A DNA stretch of 7,500 nt, taken from assembly GCF_000599865.1 (NCBI RefSeq), contig NZ_JHAC01000029.1:1-7500 (forward strand). The letters run 5' to 3'. Below the pieces are notes generated by a model. It was not told the DNA's origin. It worked only from the letters and a program-made list of their open reading frames with translations, and made no database searches. Below, in pieces: positions 1 through 7,500 of this stretch (its first letter is position 1; every line of letters begins with the position of its first letter). This stretch comes from Deinococcus phoenicis. GTDB lineage: Bacteria; Deinococcota; Deinococci; Deinococcales; Deinococcaceae. A program made the position numbers and the translations under genes.

Positions 1-673
<673 letters not shown>

Positions 674-718
674 GCATCCCTCCGGACCCGCCGCAGTTGT
701 GGGGGCCTTTGGACGCTC

Positions 719-747
719 ATCTTAGGGTTTGTGTCCGGGGTACACAA
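719..747 (-). promoter_or_regulatory. Promoter and candidate autoregulatory operator of the GntR-type gene
   Basis: Read on the minus strand, TTGTGT (742-747) and TAAGAT (719-724) are separated by exactly 17 bases, a plausible -35/-10 pair about 45 bases before the regulator's start codon. The -35 hexamer is also one arm of an inverted repeat: TTGTGT at 729-734 and ACACAA at 742-747, with a 7-base spacer. A dyad over the -35 and spacer is where a GntR repressor would block RNA polymerase. The dyad and spacing are seen directly; binding by this regulator is inferred. Confidence 0.5.
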
Positions 748-783
748 GGCTCCCCGCCCTGTGACGTGGCATGAGACAACAGC

Positions 784-1800
<1,017 letters not shown>

Positions 1801-1806
1801 CCCCCT

Positions 1807-1812
1807 ACCATA
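1807..1812 (-). promoter_or_regulatory. Leaderless-type -10 box of moaA
   Basis: On the minus strand TATGGT lies 6 bases before the GTG start at 1800. The G-run between them abuts the start codon, too close to serve as a Shine-Dalgarno. Deinococcus leaderless mRNAs typically have a TANNNT box 6-7 bases before the start, so transcription probably begins at or beside the GTG. No clear -35 hexamer is visible. Confidence 0.5.
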
Positions 1813-1900
1813 CGCGCAGCCGGGCGCCGCGTTGGCGAACTGGGGCACCCTCCGGCCACCCGGCCTGTTCCCCACCCGGCGACGTGAGCTTCAGAGCATG

Positions 1901-1927
1901 GGTCAAAAAGAAGTTCTCTTGTTGACC
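1901..1927. repeat. 11-bp inverted repeat (hairpin) upstream of moaA and acs
   Basis: Arms GGTCAAAAAGA (1901-1911) and TCTTGTTGACC (1917-1927) pair at 10 of 11 positions around a 5-base loop. It is AT-rich compared with the surrounding sequence. It could be an operator or a structured RNA element. The bases just before and into it (GAGCATGGG at 1894-1902) also resemble the left end of the dispersed repeat found at 4279, so it may be a decayed copy. Confidence 0.5.
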
Positions 1928-2086
1928 GAGCGGGCGGGCGTTCTACCCAAGACAGCGAGTGAACTCGGGAGAGCGTTCGGGCCTCGCCAGGCTGCGGAGC
2001 AGAGAATGGCGGCGTTGGAGGTGCTTTCCCCAGGGCGGCGTCATTCGGACAAAGGCGCTAGCCCCCGGTTCATCGATTCTGCTTCC

Positions 2087-2120
2087 GGCCGCCCCCACCT
2101 TCTGTTCTGGGGGCGCGGCC
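2087..2120. other. GC-rich hairpin in the acs upstream region
   Basis: GGCCGCCCCC (2087-2096) pairs with GGGGGCGCGGCC (2109-2120), leaving a two-base bulge and a 12-base loop. The plus-strand continuation, CTTTGGACC, has only a short T run, so it would be a weak intrinsic terminator or attenuator. If acs transcription starts near 2190, the hairpin lies upstream of the mRNA and would instead insulate acs from leftward or upstream transcription. Confidence 0.4.
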
Positions 2121-2155
2121 CTTTGGACCCGGTTCAGTCCCCTGGCTGGAACACC

Positions 2156-2186
2156 TTGGCCCCCGGCCGTTGCCCGGCGCTACAGT
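2156..2186 (+). promoter_or_regulatory. Candidate acs promoter
   Basis: TACAGT at 2181-2186 fits a TANNNT -10 box, with TTGGCC at 2156-2161 as a possible -35 at a long 19-base spacing. A start near 2193 would give a leader of about 63 bases ending in the GGAGGT ribosome binding site (2245-2250). Only the -10 box is reasonably convincing. Confidence 0.35.
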
Positions 2187-2255
2187 AAACGGCATCGACA
2201 ACCCGGCCGCGTCTCAGACGCGCCTTTCTCGCGTTCTCCCACCCGGAGGTTTTCC

Positions 2256-4193
<1,938 letters not shown>

Positions 4194-4226
4194 GGGGGAA
4201 GGATTAGGGAATGAGGGAAAAGGGGA

Positions 4227-4254
4227 GAGGGCGCGTCCGTGGGGCGACGCCCTC
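4227..4254 (+). terminator. Candidate acs terminator hairpin
   Basis: GAGGGCGCGTC (4227-4237) pairs with GACGCCCTC (4246-4254) with a two-base bulge and an 8-base loop, 33 bases after the acs stop. The following GCGTTCCTGTTG is only moderately T-rich, so termination efficiency is uncertain. The palindromic repeat just downstream may add to it. Confidence 0.4.
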
Positions 4255-4278
4255 GCGTTCCTGTTGATGAGAGGTGGA

Positions 4279-4402
4279 GAGCATGGGGCAGAAGGACGGC
4301 CCCCGGGGAAAGCACCCCAAGTGCCTCCCCATGCTCCCGTCAACTGCACTCGCTCCCCCCGGCCAACACAGAACGCCGCATTCTTAGGGCCAATGCTCTA
4401 GG
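4279..4402. repeat. Palindromic dispersed repeat, copy 1 (MITE- or SNR-like)
   Basis: The left part is GAGCATGGGG (4279-4288) with its exact inverted copy CCCCATGCTC at 4327-4336, enclosing a further GGGG/CCCC pair. The right end carries CATTCT (4379-4384) and ATGCTCTAGG (4393-4402). The 11-mer ATGGGGCAGAA (4283-4293) and the 10-mer ATGCTCTAGG both recur in the element at 7063-7128, in the same order and orientation. No transposase is encoded. The kind of element recalls the small non-coding repeats of Deinococcus genomes; identity with a named one has not been checked. Its last bases contain the stop codon of the aminotransferase. Confidence 0.6.
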
Positions 4403-5573
4403 ACCTGGGGAGCGGCGCTTCTTCCCCCACGGTCACGCCTGCCAGCCGCCGCGCCGCCTCCTCCAGAACCTCCGGCGGCTGCACCAGGGCGAAGCGCACG
4501 AAGCCCTCACCCTGCCCCCCGAAGGCGCGGCCCGGGCTGACGGCCACCCCGGTCGTCTCGGCGGCGCGCACGGCGTAGGCCACGCTGTCGGTCAAGCCAG
4601 GCACCCGCGCCCAGACATACATGCTCGCCTGGGGCAGGGTCACTTCCCAGCCCAGGGCACGCAGGGCCGGCACCAGGGCGTCGCGCCTCTGCTGGAAGAC
4701 CTGCGCCCCCGCCCGGCCCACCTCGTCCGGCAGGCCCAGGGCAACGGTCGCCGCACGCTGAATGCCCAGGTACGGGTGAAAATCGACTGCCCCCTTTACC
4801 CGGGCCAGGGCCGCCAGGGCCTCCCGGTCCCCCGCCGCGAAGCCCACCCGGAACCCGCCCATGTGGTGCGTCTTGGACAGCGAGTGCAGTTCCACGATGC
4901 CTTCCAGCCCGGCCTCCAGGGCGCTGGCCGCGCGGTAGTCCCCGAAGGTCAGTTCGGCGTAGGGGTGGTCATGAATCAGCAGCGTGCCTCTGGAGCGGCA
5001 CCACGCGGCGGCCTCCTGAAAAAAGGCGGCGTCGGCCACCGCCGAGGTCGGGTTGTTGGGGTAATTGAGCAGCAGGGCGCGGGGCCGGACATCGGCGGGA
5101 ACGGCACCCAGATCGGGCAGGAAGCCGCGCTCGGGCCGCAGCGGCAGCGTGACCACCCGCAGGCCCGCGATGGCCGACGCTCCCAGGTAGGGCGGGTAGC
5201 AGGGGTCGGGCAACAGCAGCGTGTCCCCCGGATCGGTCACTGCCAGCAGCAGGTGAGCCAGGCCCTCCTGCGCGCCGATCAGGGGCAGAACCTCGGTTTC
5301 CACCTCCAGCGTCACCCCGAAGCGGCGGTGCAGATACTTCGCGGCGGCCTCCCGCAGGGGACGGGTGTCGCTGAAGAGGGGGTAACGGTAGGTGGCGGGG
5401 TCACGGGTGGCCTCGCGCAGCGTTTCCAGCGCCGCCTCCGGGGGTGACTGATCGCTCGACCCAATGCTCAGGTCGATGACACTCCGGCCCGCCGCCCTGG
5501 CCCTTTCCTTCGCGGCGTCCATCAGCGCAAATACGCTGCCCGGCACCGCTCCTGCCCGTTTCGAGGCCCACAT
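4398..5573 (-). CDS. PLP-dependent class I/II aminotransferase, LL-diaminopimelate aminotransferase-like
   Basis: A fold-type I aminotransferase of 391 residues, normal length, cytosolic and expected to be a dimer. SIGSSD at 36-41 occupies the place of the usual glycine-rich substrate loop. [13 protein letters not shown] follows, then NYPNNPTS at 170-177 with PLP-contacting Asn174, Asp202 and Tyr205 in HDHPYAEL, the Schiff-base lysine Lys234 in [15 protein letters not shown], phosphate-contacting Arg242, and the substrate-carboxylate arginine Arg360 in FVRFALV. Several of these blocks (VIDLxIGxxD, LPLIGxxEGxAHL, NYPNNPTxAVAD, HSLSKTxxMxGxRxGF) match the DapL/DapC-direct branch, but relatives of that branch have varied substrates, so the substrate is open; aspartate or another amino acid is possible. 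The ATG at 5573 has no Shine-Dalgarno but a TAGGCT box 7 bases upstream, as in leaderless genes. The TAG stop lies inside the dispersed repeat. Divergent from the SLH protein gene and probably monocistronic. Confidence 0.88.
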   Translation of the reverse strand: MWASKRAGAVPGSVFALMDAAKERARAAGRSVIDLSIGSSDQSPPEAALETLREATRDPATYRYPLFSDTRPLREAAAKYLHRRFGVTLEVETEVLPLIGAQEGLAHLLLAVTDPGDTLLLPDPCYPPYLGASAIAGLRVVTLPLRPERGFLPDLGAVPADVRPRALLLNYPNNPTSAVADAAFFQEAAAWCRSRGTLLIHDHPYAELTFGDYRAASALEAGLEGIVELHSLSKTHHMGGFRVGFAAGDREALAALARVKGAVDFHPYLGIQRAATVALGLPDEVGRAGAQVFQQRRDALVPALRALGWEVTLPQASMYVWARVPGLTDSVAYAVRAAETTGVAVSPGRAFGGQGEGFVRFALVQPPEVLEEAARRLAGVTVGEEAPLPRS

Positions 5574-5580
5574 GTCCGGC

Positions 5581-5586
5581 AGCCTA
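5581..5586 (-). promoter_or_regulatory. Leaderless-type -10 box of the aminotransferase gene
   Basis: On the minus strand TAGGCT lies 7 bases before the ATG at 5573, and no purine-rich ribosome binding site lies between. This is the TANNNT-to-start spacing described for leaderless genes in Deinococcus, and the same arrangement as moaA in this window. No clear -35 is visible. Confidence 0.45.
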
Positions 5587-5681
5587 CAGGACCGCCCTCC
5601 TCACCTCCAGCCCGTCCTCAGAAAGCTCATTCTTCTTCGCTGTGGCCCCTTCTCTTGAGGTCGAGATAAGTTCATCAGCAG

Positions 5682-5699
5682 TTAATCTTGGCAAGTTAA
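5682..5699. promoter_or_regulatory. Palindrome in the divergent promoter region, candidate operator
   Basis: TTAATCTTGGCAAGTTAA reads as TTAA-CTTG, a central G, then CAAG-TTAA, with one extra T in the left half. It sits in the AT-richer stretch (about 5655-5730) that should hold the promoter of the SLH protein gene, about 75 bases before its ribosome binding site. A -10-like TAAAGT occurs at 5724-5729 but without a matching -35. It does not match the Deinococcus radiation/desiccation response motif. Confidence 0.3.
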
Positions 5700-5773
5700 G
5701 ACGGATGATCAGGTCGGATGAGGTAAAGTTGTTGGGCATCACCTGACACTCATCACACGCTTAGGAGGAAGAT

Positions 5774-6856
5774 ATGAAGAAGACCCTGGTTACCGGAATG
5801 TTGCTGCTCAGTACGGGTGCCCTGGCAGGTGGCAGCGGGCCTGCCCCGATGCCCGCACCGGCCCCGGCCCCCGCGCCCCAGAGCGCGCCTGCGCCGATCA
5901 TGCCCCGCGTCAACGTGGTGACGACCGCGCCGGTGGCGGCGTGTGCCCCCGGTGCGTGGGCCAAGGCCGCCATCGATCTGGTGACCCAGAAGGGCTACTT
6001 CATCGGCTACCCCGACGGCACCTTCAACTGGTGCAGCGCGATCACCCGGCAGGAAGTGGCACAGGTGCTGGCCCGCGTCATCGCCCAGCTGCCGTCCGGG
6101 CAGAGCACGTTCAATCCCGCCGAGCTGGAAACCCTGCGCCAGGGCCTGCAAGAAGCCCTCACGGCGCTGGAAGAACTGCGCGCCCAGGTGGCGCAGCAGC
6201 AGCAGGCCATCACGGCGTTGCAGACCCAGATCGCCGACCTGAACGCGGCGCTCCAGGCCCTGCCGGCGGCCTCCGCAGGTGCTGCCGGTCCTCAGGGCGA
6301 GGCTGGTCCCCAGGGGCCGCAGGGTGAGCCGGGCGTGGCTGGCCCCGCCGGCCCGGCCGGTCCCCAGGGACCCCAGGGTGAGGTTGGCCCGCAGGGGCCG
6401 CAGGGCGCCCAGGGTGAAAAAGGCGAGAAGGGCGATTCCTACGTGCCCCCGGTGCCGCCCTTCCGGTACGGGAACTACATCGGTGCGTCCTACTACGGCA
6501 TCCTGCAAAACAACGTCGGTTCGATGGCCCGCGTCATGGTCGGCAACGACTCGCTGATCGGCGGCTTCGGGGTGCGCGTGACGGGCGACATCCGGGTCAC
6601 GGGAAGCACGCCCGGCAACAGCGTCAGCGGCATCGCCACCTACCGCACCAGCCTGGGCCGGGCCGACGGCATCCTGGGTGCGGGCGGCGGCTACAACTTC
6701 GACATCAAGAGCACGTTCAGCGAGCTGCTCGTGGGCGTCGATTACCGCCTGACCGACCGCTTCGCCGTCTTCAGCGAGGCGCGCCAGCACTACTACTTCA
6801 ACGGCAGTGGCCTGAGCATCAGCTCCATCGTGGCAGGCATCAAGTTCCGCTTCTAA
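5774..6856 (+). CDS. Secreted SLH-domain protein with coiled coil, collagen-like stalk and C-terminal outer-membrane barrel
   Basis: A 360-residue envelope protein, probably linking peptidoglycan to the outer membrane. The ATG follows AGGAGG (5763-5768) at 5 bases. Residues 1-18 are a signal peptide (KK, hydrophobic core, ALA before the mature GGSG). Residues 23-44 are a Pro-Ala linker. Residues 57-106 form one SLH domain ([25 protein letters not shown], then [14 protein letters not shown]), a module that binds secondary cell-wall polymer; Cys57 and Cys87 flank its core and may form a disulfide. Residues 115-163 are heptad-like coiled coil. Residues 169-222 are 18 uninterrupted Gly-X-Y triplets, rich in GPQ and ending with GEKGEKGD. 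Residues 230-360 alternate polar and hydrophobic residues in about eight strands and end in KFRF, a terminal aromatic expected of barrel proteins inserted by BamA. SLH-coiled coil-barrel is the SlpA/OmpM plan, but this protein is much shorter and the collagen segment is an addition. Triple-helix formation is inferred. Confidence 0.87.
   Translation: MKKTLVTGMLLLSTGALAGGSGPAPMPAPAPAPAPQSAPAPIMPRVNVVTTAPVAACAPGAWAKAAIDLVTQKGYFIGYPDGTFNWCSAITRQEVAQVLARVIAQLPSGQSTFNPAELETLRQGLQEALTALEELRAQVAQQQQAITALQTQIADLNAALQALPAASAGAAGPQGEAGPQGPQGEPGVAGPAGPAGPQGPQGEVGPQGPQGAQGEKGEKGDSYVPPVPPFRYGNYIGASYYGILQNNVGSMARVMVGNDSLIGGFGVRVTGDIRVTGSTPGNSVSGIATYRTSLGRADGILGAGGGYNFDIKSTFSELLVGVDYRLTDRFAVFSEARQHYYFNGSGLSISSIVAGIKFRF
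6278..6439 (+). repeat. Collagen-type Gly-X-Y coding repeat (18 triplets)
   Basis: DNA of 9-bp periodicity built on GGNCCNCAG units encoding GPQ, GPA and GEx triplets within the SLH protein. Synonymous codons vary between units, so it is not a fresh tandem duplication. Such a tract can still change length by slippage or recombination in steps of 9 bp without shifting frame. Confidence 0.85.
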
Positions 6857-6886
6857 AAACTGCGCGGCGGCTTCTGCCGCTTTAGA

Positions 6887-6918
6887 GGGAGAGGATCTGA
6901 GGATCTTCTCCCCTTTTT
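6887..6918 (+). terminator. Rho-independent terminator of the SLH protein gene
   Basis: GGGAGAGGATC (6887-6897) pairs with GATCTTCTCCC (6902-6912) over 11 positions, one a G-T wobble, with a TGAG loop, followed by C and TTTTT (6914-6918). It begins 31 bases after the stop codon. A weaker hairpin, GCGGC/GCCGC at 6864-6880 followed by TTT, lies just before it. Confidence 0.9.
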
Positions 6919-6948
6919 GTTGAAGGGCCAGTTTCCTGAGAGTGATCT

Positions 6949-6979
6949 GCCCAGGCGACACCGGGGAGAGTCGCCGGGC
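6949..6979. other. Bulged hairpin in intergenic region
   Basis: GCCCAGGCGAC (6949-6959) pairs with GTCGCCGGGC (6970-6979) through 10 base pairs with a single bulged A and a 10-base loop. No T run follows on either strand, so it is not a classic terminator. It matches no riboswitch that I could confirm. Confidence 0.4.
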
Positions 6980-7062
6980 AAAGGCGCAACAGGGCTTGGA
7001 GCAGTTGCCATAAGAATGCGGTGCGGTTCCGCAGGCGTTGGCCGAGCAAATGCCACAGAACT

Positions 7063-7128
7063 ATGGGGCAGAAGGGAGGCTCCTGGGTTCCTTTGCCCAG
7101 GACTTGTCATTCTGCCCCATGCTCTAGG
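7063..7128. repeat. Palindromic dispersed repeat, copy 2 (MITE- or SNR-like)
   Basis: Perfect 11-bp inverted arms ATGGGGCAGAA (7063-7073) and TTCTGCCCCAT (7110-7120) enclose a second pair, TCCTGGG (7081-7087) and CCCAGGA (7096-7102), separated from the outer stem by symmetrical 7-base internal loops. The right side continues GCTCTAGG to 7128, as in copy 1 at 4393-4402. The nested symmetry suggests a cruciform or RNA hairpin. No coding content. Confidence 0.65.
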
Positions 7129-7164
7129 GTCGTGCCCAGACCGGTCACTGATGACGTACAGGAA

Positions 7165-7240
7165 TATAATGAAATGGCACCCTTCTTTATCGACACAGAC
7201 GAAGGAGGCGCACCGGGAACTGGTCCATGATGCGCCTCCT
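7165..7240 (+). ncRNA. Possible small transcript: TATAAT box followed by a 10-bp stem
   Basis: TATAAT (7165-7170) is a perfect -10 consensus, which is uncommon by chance in this GC-rich sequence, but no good -35 lies 16-18 bases upstream. About 33 bases downstream AGGAGGCGCA (7203-7212) and TGCGCCTCCT (7231-7240) form a perfect stem with an 18-base loop. No T run follows on the plus strand. Alternatively the stem is a 3' end structure for the minus-strand gene that stops at 7261, just 21 bases away. Low confidence as a gene; the two sequence elements are real. Confidence 0.2.
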
Positions 7241-7260
7241 GGGGTCGTTGAAGAGTGTGT

Positions 7261-7500
7261 CTATGCCAACGTGCAGAGATAGGTCAAAATCCTGCCCCTA
7301 CCCTTGTTCTCGATCAGCTGGGCCATGAAGAAAGTGTCCTTACCCGTCTTGAGAAACGTGTAGGACTGAAAGAGTTGTTTTTCCTTGTCGAAGCTGTTCT
7401 TGACATTTCCCCCGCGTTGCTGAATCAGCTCCGTCTGTCCGTTATACGTGGCGTTCAGTTTCTCGAGATCACTGAAGGTCGCGGGGCTGATCTCCCGAAC
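7261..7500 (-). CDS. C-terminal part of an unrecognised protein (start lies beyond window)
   Basis: Reading leftward from the window edge, one minus-strand frame is open for 79 codons and ends in TAG at 7261-7263. The translation looks protein-like: REISPATFSDLEKLNATYNG at residues 2-21, then a polar Q/K/N-rich stretch, then YTFLKTGKDTFFMAQLIENK and a short hydrophobic end ILTYLCTLA. I do not recognise a family. There is no visible membrane segment or catalytic motif in this part. Codon use is less GC-biased than in the other genes of the window (AAT, TAT, GGA, AAA, ATT, TTG), which may mean a poorly expressed or acquired gene. A perfect stem at 7203-7240 lies 21 bases past its stop and could mark the transcript end. 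Confidence 0.6.
   Translation of the reverse strand, partial: VREISPATFSDLEKLNATYNGQTELIQQRGGNVKNSFDKEKQLFQSYTFLKTGKDTFFMAQLIENKGRGRILTYLCTLA

Larger units (their letters stand above)
1801..2255. other. Divergent intergenic region between moaA and acs
   Basis: 455 bases with no convincing gene. It holds the moaA promoter at its left end, a near-perfect hairpin at 1901-1927, a GC-rich hairpin at 2087-2120, and the likely acs promoter and ribosome binding site at its right end. Open frames here, such as one from an ATG at 1898 and the extension of the acs frame from 1959, have low-complexity, non-protein-like translations and no ribosome binding site. The length is generous for two promoters, so a small RNA or a long acs leader is possible. 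Confidence 0.7.
6919..7260. other. Intergenic region with several hairpins, no convincing gene
   Basis: 342 bases between the SLH gene terminator and the stop of the partial right-hand gene. The open frames here have no good ribosome binding site and cross the palindromic repeat. It contains a bulged hairpin at 6949-6979, the second dispersed repeat at 7063-7128, a consensus TATAAT at 7165-7170 and a perfect 10-bp stem at 7203-7240. It is less GC-rich than the coding parts around 7140-7200. Confidence 0.65.

Noticed and set aside
1801..1875. Upstream GTG start for moaA adding 25 residues
   Set aside because: The extra residues are not MoaA-like, and the GTG at 1800 fits both the family start and the leaderless promoter spacing.
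1960..2085. T-box-like fragments (GTGAACTC, AGAGAATGG, TTCGGAC) upstream of acs
   Set aside because: The order is wrong, the conserved GGTGGNACCGCG antiterminator sequence is absent, and acs is not a T-box-type gene.
1898..2188. Plus-strand open frame starting [14 protein letters not shown]
   Set aside because: The start looks protein-like but there is no ribosome binding site, it crosses two hairpins, and its later part is Pro/Arg/Gly-rich noise.
1959..2255. N-terminal extension of acs in the same frame
   Set aside because: The 99 extra residues are low-complexity and non-homologous; the ATG at 2256 has a strong GGAGGT site and the usual Acs start.
4239..5447. A 402-codon plus-strand open frame opposite the aminotransferase
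   Set aside because: Shadow of the aminotransferase, which has all catalytic residues on the minus strand.
5753..6961. A 402-codon minus-strand open frame opposite the SLH protein
   Set aside because: It runs through the terminator and ribosome binding site of the SLH gene; the plus-strand protein has a clear signal peptide, SLH domain and barrel.
6964..6990. Glycine-riboswitch-like GGAGAG and GGCAAAGGCGCAAC
   Set aside because: The obligatory CTCTCAGG segment does not follow downstream, and no gene that it could control lies after it.
7174..7230. Short open frame just after the TATAAT box
   Set aside because: Seventeen codons, the -10 box is too close for a leaderless start, and there is no ribosome binding site.

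Overview
The window reads as ordinary chromosome from a GC-rich bacterium, most likely a Deinococcus or close relative. Three things support that. Codon third positions are almost all G or C. One protein joins an SLH domain to a C-terminal outer-membrane barrel, an architecture typical of Deinococcus-Thermus envelopes. Two genes lack a usable Shine-Dalgarno sequence and instead carry a TANNNT box 6-7 bases before the start codon, the leaderless arrangement known from Deinococcus. The genus is an inference; no search was run.

Layout from left to right. A GntR/HutC-type regulator on the minus strand runs off the left edge (1-673). Its own promoter overlaps a 6-bp inverted repeat, which suggests autoregulation. 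Behind it, on the same strand, lies moaA (784-1800), the radical-SAM enzyme of molybdenum cofactor synthesis. A gene-free divergent region of 455 bases (1801-2255) with two strong hairpins separates moaA from acs on the plus strand (2256-4193), a full-length acetyl-CoA synthetase. Acs converges on a class I/II aminotransferase (4398-5573, minus strand) that resembles the LL-diaminopimelate aminotransferase branch. Between these two sits a palindromic dispersed repeat. Divergent from the aminotransferase is a secreted envelope protein (5774-6856) made of signal peptide, SLH domain, coiled coil, 18 collagen-type Gly-X-Y triplets and a small beta-barrel. It ends in a strong intrinsic terminator. 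The next 340 or so bases hold no convincing gene but several hairpins and a second copy of the dispersed repeat. The last feature is the C-terminal end of an unrecognised minus-strand gene (7261-7500).

The genes do not form one pathway. They look like separate transcription units: cofactor synthesis, acetate activation, amino-acid metabolism and envelope structure. I see no defence system, CRISPR array, tRNA, rRNA or intact transposase. The points most worth a second look are the collagen-stalked SLH/barrel protein, the shared palindromic repeat (one copy supplies the aminotransferase stop codon), and the leaderless promoters of moaA and the aminotransferase.
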